Below, piece after piece: positions 41,302 to 50,302 of a stretch of DNA of 64,000 nt. Each line of letters starts with the position of its first letter. Positions within the stretch are counted from its first letter, which is position 1. A program made the translations under genes and the position numbers. The stretch lies in NCBI RefSeq assembly GCF_023051175.1, contig NZ_JALKII010000002.1, positions 496,001-560,000 of the forward strand, written 5' to 3'. Below the pieces are notes generated by a model. That model made no database searches and was not told the DNA's origin. It saw only the letters and a program-made list of their open reading frames with translations. Origin of the DNA: Alcanivorax quisquiliarum (GTDB taxonomy: Bacteria > Pseudomonadota > Gammaproteobacteria > Pseudomonadales > Alcanivoracaceae).

Positions 41302-43233
41302 GTGCAAAAGTTCCTGCGCTGGGGGCTGGTGATAGGCTGGCTGTGGGGGCTCTCGTCGATGGCGGGTGGCGCGGTTGCCGCCATCGCTGTGCCGGGCCCG
41401 GCAGATACGGAGCTGCCGCTGGCCGCCGCCCTTGAGGTACTGGTAGATCCCGAGGGTAACTGGTCGATCGAGCAGGTGAGCTCGGTGTTCGCCTCGCGCT
41501 TTCTGCCGAATCAGAGCGGCAATCCCAGTTTTGGTTTCACTCGCTCGGTGATCTGGCTGCGCATGACGCTGGATCTTGATCAGGTGCAGGGCAGCGAGTG
41601 GTATCTGGTGCAGCGGCATCCGATCATCGATCACATGTATCTCTACACGCCCGATGGAAAAGGCGGCTTCAGCGTGCGCCATATGGGCGATACGCTGCCC
41701 TTCGGTGAGCGGGATATGCAGGTGCGGGAGTTTGTTTTTCCCCTGGCGAGCGATCTTTCCGGTCCGCAAACCTATTACATGAAGATCCATGGCCTGGGCG
41801 CGCTGCATGTGGATTTGAGGCTTACCTCCGCTCAGGGGCTAGTGGAGCGCACCTACCGGGAACAGCTGATTACCGGGCTGTTTTTTGGTGGCGTGGTGGC
41901 GATGTTGCTCTACAACGTGCTGCTGCTGGTGACGGTGCGCGATTCTGCGTATCTGTATTACCTGATGTTCATCGCGTTTTTCTCGGTATCGTTTCTGAAC
42001 ATCAATGGCCTGGGCTTGCAGTATCTATGGCCGCAGATGCCTCGGCTGAATGAGTATTTTCCGTCGATCATCGGCTTGTCGATGATTGGCGTGATCCAGT
42101 ATACGCGCCGTTTCATGCAGCTGCGCGGGCGGGCGCCGGCATCCGACCGGGTGCTGCGTTACCTGCTCGGCATCACCATCCTGTTGACGGTGTTGATGGC
42201 GCTTATTCCGCCGCCGCTGTCCTATCACATGATCGTGTTCGTGGTGCTGGTGATCATCTCGGTGCTGGCGGTGGTCAGCTGGCGCTCGTGGCGGGCGGGC
42301 TTTCGTGCCGCCAGGCTGTATGTGCTCGCGTGGTGTTTTTTTCTGCTGGGTTGCGGTGTGTTTGCGCTGCTGAACATAGGCGTGTTGCCCCACAATATGT
42401 TCACCAACTATGCGCCTCATTTCGGCGGTATCTGGGCGATCCTGCTGCTGTCGCTGGCGCTGGGCGAGCGCATCAAGCTGTTGCAGTCGGAGCGTGATGC
42501 CATCACGGCGCAGGCGCGCGAAGCGCTGGAAAAGCATGTGCAGGATGTGGAGCAGCTCGACCGCGACAAGTTGCTGTTTCTGGAATACCTGAGCCACGAG
42601 CTGAACACGCCGTTGAACTGGCTGGCGGGGGCGAGGCTGTTGCAAGCGGGGCAATTGCCGCCGGAGTTGGCGGATGCCGTCAACATGGTGCAAAAGGGGC
42701 AAGACCGCCTGCAGCAGCTGGTGGCCACGTCGCTACGCTATTTTGACCTTGCCGGGCGTGAGCAGGCGCCGTCGTTGTCGCATTGCTTGCCAATGTGGCT
42801 GGTGGATCGGCTGTTGCGCCAGCGGCAGGCGCTGGTGGAAGCGCGAGCGTTGACTGTGCGCAATAGCATCCCTGCGGATTTGCAGGTGGTGGCCTGCGAG
42901 GCAGAGCTCAATGAAGTGCTGGGCATGTTGCTGGACAACGCCATCCAGTTCAGCGATGCCGGTGGCGAGATTCATGTCGAAGCATCAAAGTCCGGCGGGC
43001 AGGTTGTGCTGCGAGTGCGAGATGCGGGCCGGGGTATTGATCCGCAGGATCTGGAAGGCATCTTCCAGCCGTTCTTCATGATCGGCTCGGGGCACCACGC
43101 CGATGGTTTCGGGCTTTCGCTGCCCATGGCGCGGGTGATGATCCGGCATATGGGCGGGCAAATGTGGGCGCAAAGCCCCGGCCGTGGCCGAGGCACCACG
43201 GTATCCGTGCAGTTGCCGGCGGCGGTGGTGTGA
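41302..43233 (+). CDS. 7TMR-DISM sensor histidine kinase
   Basis: The protein is 643 residues from a GTG at 41302, preceded by GGGGAG. After a signal peptide (ending about residue 27), a periplasmic DISM extracellular domain covers about 30-185 (SVIWLRMTLDL, YYMKIHGLGALHVDL). It is followed by seven membrane helices at about 195-390 (LITGLFFGGVVAMLLYNVLLLV and others). A HisKA box has H432 in LEYLSHELNTPLNWL, and a HATPase domain has LLDNAIQFSDAGG and DAGRGIDP. DISM domains often bind carbohydrates or similar ligands. No response regulator lies nearby, so its partner is encoded elsewhere. Confidence 0.9.
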   Translation: MQKFLRWGLVIGWLWGLSSMAGGAVAAIAVPGPADTELPLAAALEVLVDPEGNWSIEQVSSVFASRFLPNQSGNPSFGFTRSVIWLRMTLDLDQVQGSEWYLVQRHPIIDHMYLYTPDGKGGFSVRHMGDTLPFGERDMQVREFVFPLASDLSGPQTYYMKIHGLGALHVDLRLTSAQGLVERTYREQLITGLFFGGVVAMLLYNVLLLVTVRDSAYLYYLMFIAFFSVSFLNINGLGLQYLWPQMPRLNEYFPSIIGLSMIGVIQYTRRFMQLRGRAPASDRVLRYLLGITILLTVLMALIPPPLSYHMIVFVVLVIISVLAVVSWRSWRAGFRAARLYVLAWCFFLLGCGVFALLNIGVLPHNMFTNYAPHFGGIWAILLLSLALGERIKLLQSERDAITAQAREALEKHVQDVEQLDRDKLLFLEYLSHELNTPLNWLAGARLLQAGQLPPELADAVNMVQKGQDRLQQLVATSLRYFDLAGREQAPSLSHCLPMWLVDRLLRQRQALVEARALTVRNSIPADLQVVACEAELNEVLGMLLDNAIQFSDAGGEIHVEASKSGGQVVLRVRDAGRGIDPQDLEGIFQPFFMIGSGHHADGFGLSLPMARVMIRHMGGQMWAQSPGRGRGTTVSVQLPAAVV

Positions 43234-43236
43234 CGC

Positions 43237-43566
43237 TTACAGGCCCGCGCGGCGGGCCACTCCCTCCAGACAGTCAGGCCAGCCCAGGCCAGGGAGCAGG
43301 GCGCCGGCCTGCGCCAGCAGCGTGCTGCCAACGCCGCGTCCCCGGCTTGCCGGGTGCACGGCTATCGTCTTGACCTGCCACCCGGCGCCGGCCGGTTCTG
43401 CCAGTAACAATGCCAGTGGTTTGCCGTTGAAGTGCCCTTCGATCAGGCGTGTGCCAGCAGGCGGTGCGGCAAGCTGCGCCTGGATTTCAGGCAAGTCGCG
43501 CAGCACGCGGGCGAAGTATTCCGTGCTACCGCTGTTCAGGTGATGTTCCCGGGCTATCAGTGGCAT
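43237..43566 (-). CDS. GNAT family acetyltransferase (PanZ-like)
   Basis: The protein is 109 residues from the ATG at 43566. The acetyl-CoA-binding motif A is clear in KTIAVHPASRGRGVGSTLLAQAG (the RGRGVG loop). The protein is short, ending soon after motif A/B, like the PanZ/PanM group that senses CoA and controls aspartate decarboxylase. A PanZ role is possible but not proven. A start at 43632 is in frame, but would put the coding region through the hisB promoter and has no ribosome-binding site. It is convergent with the DISM kinase gene. Confidence 0.72.
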   Translation of the reverse strand: MPLIAREHHLNSGSTEYFARVLRDLPEIQAQLAAPPAGTRLIEGHFNGKPLALLLAEPAGAGWQVKTIAVHPASRGRGVGSTLLAQAGALLPGLGWPDCLEGVARRAGL

Positions 43567-43579
43567 ATGTGGTGGTCGC

Positions 43580-43608
43580 TGGTCGGTATGGCAGGGGAAG
43601 CGTATAAT
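43580..43608 (+). promoter_or_regulatory. Promoter of the his operon
   Basis: A perfect -10 TATAAT (43603-43608) lies 27 bases before the hisB ATG, with a weak -35 (TGGTCG, 43580-43585) at 17 bases. Transcription would start near 43614, giving a leader of about 20 bases, too short for a classic His-leader attenuator. Confidence 0.6.
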
Positions 43609-43634
43609 ACCCGGCCATTCTGTGGAGGTCATTC

Positions 43635-44249
43635 ATGAAGCAACGTAGCGCCAGCGTGACGCGTAACACGCTGGAAACTCGCATTCAGGTATCTGTCAAT
43701 CTCGATGGCACCGGCAAAGGTGTGCTTGAGACCGGCCTGCCGTTTCTGGATCACATGCTGGATCAGGTGGTTCGCCACGGTCTGGTTGACCTGGAGGTGC
43801 GGGCCGACGGTGACTTGCATATTGATGCTCACCACACCGTAGAAGACATCGGGATCGCGCTGGGGCAGGCGTTTGCCCAGGCGTGGGGTGACAAAAAAGG
43901 TATCACCCGCTACGGCCACAGCTATGTGCCGCTGGACGAATCGCTCACGCGCGTGGTGCTCGACCTCTCCGGCCGCCCGGGGCTTGAGATGAACGTGGAA
44001 TTTACCCGTGCCCGCATCGGTGATTTCGATGTGGATCTGTTCCGTGAATTCTTCCAGGGCTGGGTCAACCACGGCATGGTCACGCTGCATATCGACAACC
44101 TGCGTGGCCGTAACGCGCACCACCAGGCCGAGACGGTGTTCAAGGCGTTTGGCCGGGCGCTGCGCATGGCGCTGGAGGCTGATCCGCGCATGGCCGACAT
44201 GACCCCTTCCACCAAGGGCACGCTCACCGAAACTCCGGCGCAGGGCTGA
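43635..44249 (+). CDS. hisB: Imidazoleglycerol-phosphate dehydratase
   Basis: The 204-residue monofunctional enzyme carries out step 6 of histidine synthesis. The metal-binding motifs are intact: [31 protein letters not shown] and [25 protein letters not shown] lies just before the ATG. There is no HisN phosphatase fusion, unlike in enterobacteria. It is the first gene of hisB-hisH-hisA-hisF, with hisH six bases after the stop. Confidence 0.97.
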   Translation: MKQRSASVTRNTLETRIQVSVNLDGTGKGVLETGLPFLDHMLDQVVRHGLVDLEVRADGDLHIDAHHTVEDIGIALGQAFAQAWGDKKGITRYGHSYVPLDESLTRVVLDLSGRPGLEMNVEFTRARIGDFDVDLFREFFQGWVNHGMVTLHIDNLRGRNAHHQAETVFKAFGRALRMALEADPRMADMTPSTKGTLTETPAQG

Positions 44250-44254
44250 CGCGT

Positions 44255-44893
44255 ATGACAGAAACAGTCGCCGTCGTCGATTACGGCATGGGGAATCTGC
44301 ACTCTGTGGGCAAGGCGCTGGAACGGGCCGCCGATCACCAGCGAATTGTCATCAGCGGCGATCCCGACGTGGTTCGCACTGCTGATCGCGTGATTTTTCC
44401 CGGTGTCGGGGCGATTCGTGACTGTATTGGAGTGCTGCGTGAAAGCGGCCTGGACCAGGCGATCCTGAGCGTGGCCGCTGCTGGCCGGCCGCTGCTGGCT
44501 ATCTGTGCCGGCATGCAGGCCCTGATGAGCCACAGCGAGGAAAACGACGGCGTGGATTGCCTCGGTCTGTTCCCTGGCGTGGTGCGCCGCTTTCCCGAGC
44601 AGCTGGATGAGCTGGGGCAGCGCATGAAAGTGCCGCATATGGGCTGGAACCGTGTGCAGCAAACATCGCATCCGCTGTGGGAAGGCATCGAGGATCACAG
44701 CCGGTTTTATTTTGTGCACTCCTACTATGTAACGGAGTTGCCGGAAGAACAGATCGCCGGCAGCTGTGAATACAGTGCTCATTTCGCTGCTGCTGCGGTG
44801 CGCGACAATGTTTTTGCGGTGCAGTTTCACCCCGAGAAAAGTGCGCCGCACGGGCTGGTGCTGCTGGAGAATTTCCTGCGCTGGCAACCGTGA
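44255..44893 (+). CDS. hisH: Imidazole glycerol phosphate synthase, glutaminase subunit
   Basis: The 212-residue class I glutamine amidotransferase supplies ammonia to HisF. The nucleophile is C84 in LLAICAGMQALM. The histidine and glutamate are in QFHPEKSAPHG near the C-terminus. DYGMGNLHSVGKALE is the canonical N-terminus. The residue before GMQ is alanine (AICAGMQ) where leucine is usual; this should not affect catalysis. A gap of 94 bases follows before hisA. Confidence 0.96.
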   Translation: MTETVAVVDYGMGNLHSVGKALERAADHQRIVISGDPDVVRTADRVIFPGVGAIRDCIGVLRESGLDQAILSVAAAGRPLLAICAGMQALMSHSEENDGVDCLGLFPGVVRRFPEQLDELGQRMKVPHMGWNRVQQTSHPLWEGIEDHSRFYFVHSYYVTELPEEQIAGSCEYSAHFAAAAVRDNVFAVQFHPEKSAPHGLVLLENFLRWQP

Positions 44894-44987
44894 CTAGTAC
44901 CGTCGCGTGGCTCGGTGTTACTGGCTGACGCCGGCCGCCTGAGCCACTCTCCCGAATATCGAAACACCTGCTATCAAGAGACTCACT

Positions 44988-45728
44988 ATGCAACTGATTC
45001 CCGCCATCGACCTGAAAGACGGCAAGTGTGTGCGCCTGCGGCAGGGCCGTATGGAAGACGACACAGTGTTTTCCGATGATCCGGTGGCGGTGGCCCGGCA
45101 CTGGGTGGCGCAGGGCGCCCGCCGTCTGCATCTGGTGGATCTCAACGGCGCCTTCGCTGGCGAGCCGGTGAACGGCGAGATCGTCAAGGCGATTGCCCGC
45201 GAGCACCCCGAGCTGCCGATCCAGATAGGCGGCGGCATCCGCAGCCCGGAAATCATCCAGGCGTATCTGGATGCCGGGGTGCAGTGGGTGATCATCGGCA
45301 CCAAGGCGGTGAACGAGCCGGCCTTCGTGAAAGAGATGTGCGAGCAGTTCCCCGGCCATATCATCGTCGGGCTGGATGCCAAAGACGGCATGGTGGCCAC
45401 CGATGGCTGGGCCAATGTCACGGATGTGGAAGTCGTCTCGCTGGCGCGCCAGTTTCAGGACGATGGCGTCTCGGCGATCGTGTATACCGATATCAACCGT
45501 GACGGCATGATGCAGGGCGTGAACGTTGAGGCCACGGTGCGGCTGGCGCAGGCAATCTCCATTCCGGTGATCGCCTCCGGCGGCATCACCGATCTCGATG
45601 ACATACGCGGCCTGTGCGCAGTGGCTGGCGAAGGCATCAGCGGCGCCATCACCGGCCGGGCCATTTACGAAGGCACGCTGGATTTTGCCGAAGGTCAGGC
45701 GTTGGCCGACAAGCTGATCGGCGCCTGA
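44988..45728 (+). CDS. hisA: Phosphoribosylformimino-5-aminoimidazole carboxamide ribotide isomerase
   Basis: The protein is 246 residues, a TIM barrel. The N-terminal catalytic aspartate is in [20 protein letters not shown]. The second is in [14 protein letters not shown]. Phosphate-binding loops are visible in [11 protein letters not shown] and [11 protein letters not shown]. Length is normal. It lies between hisH and hisF as in Pseudomonas. Confidence 0.97.
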   Translation: MQLIPAIDLKDGKCVRLRQGRMEDDTVFSDDPVAVARHWVAQGARRLHLVDLNGAFAGEPVNGEIVKAIAREHPELPIQIGGGIRSPEIIQAYLDAGVQWVIIGTKAVNEPAFVKEMCEQFPGHIIVGLDAKDGMVATDGWANVTDVEVVSLARQFQDDGVSAIVYTDINRDGMMQGVNVEATVRLAQAISIPVIASGGITDLDDIRGLCAVAGEGISGAITGRAIYEGTLDFAEGQALADKLIGA

Positions 45729-45855
45729 GCACGCCGCTGCGCTCGCGCTGTCAGGCGCGGGCGCTATTCCGATGCGAACGCGTTCAAACACGGGTTCGTC
45801 TCGGCGTCAGGTCTGCTAGAATTCACTCCTTTGCTAACCGCAGTGGTGTCTTCAA

Positions 45856-46629
45856 ATGGGTCTGGCCAAACGCATCATCCCGTGCCTGGACGTGGATCAG
45901 GGCCGCGTCGTCAAAGGTGTCAAATTCGTCGAAATCCGCGATGCCGGTGACCCGGTGGAAATTGCCCGGCGATACAACGAGGCTGGCGCCGACGAAATCA
46001 CTTTTCTGGATATCAGCGCCACCCACGAAGGCCGCGACACCATGCTGCACACGGTGGAGCGGATCGCCAGCGAAGTGTTCATTCCGCTGACGGTGGGGGG
46101 CGGCGTGCGCACCCTGGGCGATATCCGCAATCTGCTCAATGCCGGGGCAGACAAGGTCAGCATCAATTCCGCCGCTGTCAGCAATCCCGATTTTGTCCAC
46201 GAGGCGGCGAGTCGTTTTGGTGCGCAATGCATCGTGGTGGCCATTGATGCGAAAAAAGTCAGCGCCGAGAGCGAGCCGAACCGCTGGGAAATCTTTACCC
46301 ACGGCGGCCGCAAGCCCACCGGCATTGATGCCGTGGACTGGGCACGGCAGATGACCGACCGGGGCGCAGGCGAGGTGCTGCTCACCAGCATGGATCGCGA
46401 CGGCACCAAGAACGGTTTTGACATCGCCCTGACGCGCGCCGTCAGCGATGCGGTGTCCGTGCCCGTGATTGCATCCGGCGGCGTCGGCACCTTGCAACAC
46501 CTGGTGGATGGCATCCTGCAAGGCGGTGCCGATGCGGTGCTGGCGGCCAGCATCTTCCACTTTGGCGAATTCAGTATCCTCGAAGCAAAGGAATACCTCG
46601 CCGCTGCCGGTATCGAAATGCGCCTATAG
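45856..46629 (+). CDS. hisF: Imidazole glycerol phosphate synthase, cyclase subunit
   Basis: The 257-residue TIM barrel forms a complex with HisH to make IGP and AICAR. The catalytic aspartates are in [14 protein letters not shown] and [13 protein letters not shown]. Phosphate loops are [11 protein letters not shown] and [10 protein letters not shown]. It is separated from hisA by 127 bases, in which a TAGAAT-like -10 near 45818-45823 may give a second promoter. It is the last gene of the operon; a hairpin follows at 46661. Confidence 0.97.
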   Translation: MGLAKRIIPCLDVDQGRVVKGVKFVEIRDAGDPVEIARRYNEAGADEITFLDISATHEGRDTMLHTVERIASEVFIPLTVGGGVRTLGDIRNLLNAGADKVSINSAAVSNPDFVHEAASRFGAQCIVVAIDAKKVSAESEPNRWEIFTHGGRKPTGIDAVDWARQMTDRGAGEVLLTSMDRDGTKNGFDIALTRAVSDAVSVPVIASGGVGTLQHLVDGILQGGADAVLAASIFHFGEFSILEAKEYLAAAGIEMRL

Positions 46630-47045
46630 CGGCTGCTGGCCGGCGTGTTTCTGATACGGGGGCCCGGTGTATGTTGTGCTGCCGGGCCGTTGTTCTTCCC
46701 TTCTCCCCAACCCTTGTTCGCTTCGCTCACCCTTCGGGCCAGCCTGCGGCTGTTCTGCGCTTCGCTTGTCCCACGAGGGGAGACGGAGTTGCGCTGTGCG
46801 AACCGGTGAGAGGGGTAATACATCGCCTTCTCGGGCGATAATCCTTGAACCGGCAACAGCGGTAACAGAGCAAACGGATGACATGAGCTACACCCGTTGT
46901 GGAGCGTGGGGGGTGGCTGAGAGGGCGGGCTTTGCTCAATGCTTGATGAGCCATGCTGCACCGGCTCGGGTGGCTGGTATTCCCGTGGCCCCGGTTTCCG
47001 CTCTCCGTTACTCTCGGGGGGATAACAACAACCCGGGAGCACGAC
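46630..47045. other. 416-base non-coding region between hisF and the BASS transporter gene
   Basis: Apart from the hairpin after hisF it holds several short GC-rich inverted segments (around 46715-46770) without a clear repeat unit. No gene or RNA was recognised. The transporter promoter is probably in 46840-47020, but no strong -10/-35 pair was seen. Confidence 0.45.
46661..46705 (+). terminator. Probable terminator after hisF
   Basis: A 7-bp stem (ggcccgg 46661-46667, ccgggcc 46682-46688) with a 14-base loop is followed by gttgttcttcccttct, a T-rich but broken tail. Confidence 0.55.
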
Positions 47046-47930
47046 ATGGAGCAAGGGCCGCTGATTGGGCTTGGGCTACCTATTGCCTTGTTTTTCATCA
47101 TGATCGGAATGGGCCTGACGCTCACGGTGCGGGATTTTCGTGCTGTGGTGCTGGCGCCTCGCGCTGTGATTTACGGCGCCGTGGCGCAGATACTGATCAT
47201 GCCGGTGGTTGCGTTCGGGCTGGTCGGCCTGCTCGGGCTGGCGCCGGCGCTGGCCGTGGGGCTGGTGCTGATTGCGGCCTGCCCGGGTGGCACTACGTCC
47301 AATCTGTTCGCCTTTATCGGCCGAGGTGATCTGGCGCTGTCTATCATTCTTACGGTGCTGGCCAGCCTGATTACCATCGGCACGCTGCCGCTGTTCATCA
47401 ATTTCGCCATGGAGCGCTACATGGATGCCTCCGCCAGGGTGGTGCTGCCGGTGCTGCGCACGGTGGTAACGCTGGTGGTGATTATTCTGGTGCCGGTAGC
47501 GATTGGTATGGCCATCCGCCGCATCTCTCCGGCGGTGGCCACGAAGATGGAAAAGCTGGTGAGCGTGTTCGGGCTGGTGGTGCTGATCGGTGTGATTGCG
47601 GCGGTGGTGATCAGCGTCGGGGATCAGGTGGGCACCTTGTTGCGCGCTGCCGGGCCGGCGGCTGCGCTGCTGAATATTGCCGGGATTCTGATCGGCTACG
47701 GCGGCAGCCGGCTGGTGGGCCTGCGGCGGCCGGCGGCTTTCACGGTGGCGGTGGAGCTGGGCATCAAGAATGGCACGCTGGGGCTGATGATCGCGCTGAC
47801 GCTATTGAATTCCCCTGAGATCTCGGTGCCTGCGGCGGTCTACGGGCTGATGATGTTTGCGTTCGGTTTTCTGCTGCTGGGTGCGAGCCGCTTGATGGGT
47901 ATTGGCGGAGAGAAAGACGCCGCAGCCTGA
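47046..47930 (+). CDS. Bile acid:sodium symporter (BASS) family transporter
   Basis: The protein is 294 residues from the ATG at 47046, with GGGAG upstream. There are about nine to ten membrane segments. Characteristic elements are LIAACPGGTTSNLFAFIGRGDLALSI, the BASS core Na+-binding crossover motif (CPGGTASN-like), and TVAVELGIKNGTLGLMIAL near the C-terminus (ExGxQN-like). It lies in the inner membrane; the substrate is probably an organic anion or keto acid and not necessarily bile acid. It is monocistronic and convergent with the deacetylase gene. Confidence 0.88.
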   Translation: MEQGPLIGLGLPIALFFIMIGMGLTLTVRDFRAVVLAPRAVIYGAVAQILIMPVVAFGLVGLLGLAPALAVGLVLIAACPGGTTSNLFAFIGRGDLALSIILTVLASLITIGTLPLFINFAMERYMDASARVVLPVLRTVVTLVVIILVPVAIGMAIRRISPAVATKMEKLVSVFGLVVLIGVIAAVVISVGDQVGTLLRAAGPAAALLNIAGILIGYGGSRLVGLRRPAAFTVAVELGIKNGTLGLMIALTLLNSPEISVPAAVYGLMMFAFGFLLLGASRLMGIGGEKDAAA

Positions 47931-47934
47931 GCAC

Positions 47935-48912
47935 TCAGGAGCGTGGCTGTGCGCTCACGGTGGGCGGCAACCGGCCTTTCTCGGGCAGAGCAGCAGGCTG
48001 TTTCTCGTGCTTGTTTTCGTGCTTGGGCGGTAATTGGCCCGCGCCGCCCGGGCCGGGATGTGCTTGTGGAGCGGATGGTGGCCTTTGCGGCGTGGTAAAA
48101 GGCTCTTCCGGGCGGCGGCCGGGGCCGGTGTTGCGTGGTAGTTCCGGTGCATCGCCGGCGCGCAGCAGCCGGGATACCGGCACTATCTCGATGCCCGCCT
48201 GTGGCATCAACGGCAGTACGCGCTCCAGATATTCCAGTGTTTCCGGGTAGGGGTGGCCGATGGCGATGGCGCTACCACGCCGGCGAGCGATGCGCAGCAG
48301 CTGGTTGAATTGCTCATTGATCGCCAGCAGGTCGCGCTGATTGTCGAGAAACACGTCGCGCCCGGCGGCGGGCAGGCCATGCCGGCGGGCAGCGCTCTCG
48401 CCCACCGATTGCGCCGAGGTTCTGCTATCCAGAAAAAAAGCACCGTGCCGGGCCAGGCTGGCCATCACGGCGTCCATGGTGGCCGGATCACTGGTGGCCA
48501 GGCTGCCCATGTGATTATTCAGGCCGCGGGCTTGCGGCAACAGATCAAACGCTTCGCTGATGCGGGCCTGGATCAGCTCGGCGGCCATATGGGTATCGAT
48601 GCCGCCGGCATCCAGCGGCTGGCCGTTATTGGCCGCCATCGGCATGTGAATGATGACTTCACACCCTTGCTGCGCGGCTTCCCGTGCCAGCCGGGGGCCG
48701 TGGGGCGACAACGGAATGACGGCGCAGGTCAGCGCGGCCGGCAGGCGGATAGCACGCAGGCCGCGCTCGGCGTGGTAGCCGATGTCATCAATGACGATGG
48801 CAATGCGGGGCGTGCCAGCGGCGGGCCAGGGCAGGGCGACGGCGATCAGCGTCAGCAGTCGGGCGGCGAGCCCGGTCAGTGGCGCGCGTGCAGAATGAAA
48901 CAACCGCAACAC
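47935..48912 (-). CDS. Divergent polysaccharide deacetylase family protein (DUF610/YibQ-like)
   Basis: The protein is about 325 residues from a GTG at 48912; a TTG at 48903 is better placed for the GGAG and also possible. A signal peptide (LLTLIAVALPWPAAG) is followed by RIAIVIDDIGYHAERGLRAI, EVIIHMPMAANN and LNNHMGSLATSD. This pattern matches the divergent polysaccharide deacetylase family with its DD and HxH-like metal residues. The last 80 residues are a Pro-rich, low-complexity tail. It follows the CtpA gene by four bases and belongs to the envC-ctpA-yibQ cell-wall operon seen across gammaproteobacteria. Confidence 0.85.
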   Translation of the reverse strand: MLRLFHSARAPLTGLAARLLTLIAVALPWPAAGTPRIAIVIDDIGYHAERGLRAIRLPAALTCAVIPLSPHGPRLAREAAQQGCEVIIHMPMAANNGQPLDAGGIDTHMAAELIQARISEAFDLLPQARGLNNHMGSLATSDPATMDAVMASLARHGAFFLDSRTSAQSVGESAARRHGLPAAGRDVFLDNQRDLLAINEQFNQLLRIARRRGSAIAIGHPYPETLEYLERVLPLMPQAGIEIVPVSRLLRAGDAPELPRNTGPGRRPEEPFTTPQRPPSAPQAHPGPGGAGQLPPKHENKHEKQPAALPEKGRLPPTVSAQPRS

Positions 48913-48916
48913 TCCG

Positions 48917-50185
48917 TCAGCGTGCCCCGGCGCGTGAAAGATGAATGCCCTTGAGGATCGACAGCGCCTGGTACAGATCGTAATCCCGGCTGGCCAGGTC
49001 ATCGGCCGGGCTGTCCCGTTCGGCGGCGGCCGTGCCGGCGGCCAGATGGTGCGGCAGATCGGCTTCCCGAATGCCTTCGCCGCGCTCCATCAGCTCCACG
49101 CGGGCCACATTCACCTGGATATCCGGGCGGATGCCGTCGGCCTGGATCGAGCGGCCGTTCGGCGTGTAATAGCGTGCAGTGGTGAGCTTCAGTGCGCGGT
49201 CGTCGTGGAGCGGCAGCACTGTCTGCACGGAGCCTTTGCCGAATGTGCGGCGGCCCACCACCACGGCGCGGCCGTGATCCTGCAAGGCACCAGCAACGAT
49301 TTCCGATGCCGAAGCAGAGCCGCCATTGACGATGACTACCAGCGGCAGCCCGTCCAGCGTATCGCCACGGCTGGCACCGTAGTTGATGCGGGAGTCTTCG
49401 GTGCGCCCCTGGGTATAGACGATCAGGCCGTGCTCCAGAAACAGGTCGGCTACCTGAATCGCACCACCTAGCACGCCGCCGGGGTTGTTGCGCAAATCCA
49501 GAATCAGGCCCTGCATCGGGCCGTCCGCTTTCAGGCGATCAATCTGCCGCTGCACATCGCGGCCGGTGTTGTTCTGGAACTGGGTGACGCGCACATAGCC
49601 GTAGGCATCTGCCAGCCGCTCGCTGCGCACACTCTGGATGCGGATGCGATCGCGGGTGAGGGTGAGGGTGCGCGGGTTGTTCTCGCCGCTGCGCATGATC
49701 GAGAGCACCACGTCTGTGCCGATTTCGCCACGCAGCAGGTTCACCGCCTCGTTCAGCGTCATGCCTTTGACGAAGGTGTCGTCGATTTTCAGAATGACAT
49801 CGCTGGCCTGAATGCCGGCGCGGCTGGCGGGGGTGTCATCTATCGGGGCGACCACGGTGACAAAGCCGTCATCCATGGTCACTTCCATGCCGACGCCGCC
49901 GAACTCGCCACTTGTGGAAACTTGCAGATCGTCGAACTCGTCGGGTGTGAGATAGGCGGAGTGGGGGTCAAGATCCAGCAACATGCCGCGAATGGCAGCT
50001 TCCAGCAGCGTGCGGTCGTCGATGTCTTCGACATAAACAGCGCGAATGCGCTCCAGCACCTCGGCAAAAATACGCAGCTCGGTGACGGGAATATCCTGTT
50101 GTGCGGCTCGTGCATCCAGGCTGCTGTTGACGGCGTGAGCGGGCAGGGCCAGCGCCAGTAAGGCAAGGCAAAGGAAGCGTTTCAT
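48917..50185 (-). CDS. ctpA: S41 carboxyl-terminal processing peptidase
   Basis: The protein is 422 residues. After a signal peptide (ending ALPAHA, about 18) come an N-terminal helical region, a PDZ domain at about 90-170 (FGGVGMEVTMDDGFVTVVAPIDDTPASRAGI) and the protease core. The catalytic pair is S292 in SASASEI and K317 in TFGKGSVQ, 25 residues apart as in the family. The C-terminus is Ala/Asp-rich. CtpA proteases act in the periplasm on cell-wall hydrolases and lipoproteins. It stands between envC and the deacetylase gene. The mature protein may need a lipoprotein activator encoded elsewhere. Confidence 0.94.
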   Translation of the reverse strand: MKRFLCLALLALALPAHAVNSSLDARAAQQDIPVTELRIFAEVLERIRAVYVEDIDDRTLLEAAIRGMLLDLDPHSAYLTPDEFDDLQVSTSGEFGGVGMEVTMDDGFVTVVAPIDDTPASRAGIQASDVILKIDDTFVKGMTLNEAVNLLRGEIGTDVVLSIMRSGENNPRTLTLTRDRIRIQSVRSERLADAYGYVRVTQFQNNTGRDVQRQIDRLKADGPMQGLILDLRNNPGGVLGGAIQVADLFLEHGLIVYTQGRTEDSRINYGASRGDTLDGLPLVVIVNGGSASASEIVAGALQDHGRAVVVGRRTFGKGSVQTVLPLHDDRALKLTTARYYTPNGRSIQADGIRPDIQVNVARVELMERGEGIREADLPHHLAAGTAAAERDSPADDLASRDYDLYQALSILKGIHLSRAGAR

Positions 50186-50302
50186 GCGCGTCGGTCTCTC
50201 TCTGTCAACGCCCTGTCAGGACAGTTCGTGCCGGCTGCGGCCGGAGGGCAGCGGCTGTCTGATATCTGTGAATGGCCAGAGCGCCGGGCGGTTCCCCCCG
50301 CC

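Noticed and set aside
44255-44893. HisH active-site change (AICAGMQ) as loss of function
   Set aside because: The catalytic cysteine, histidine and glutamate are all present; the altered residue is a neighbour and probably tolerated.
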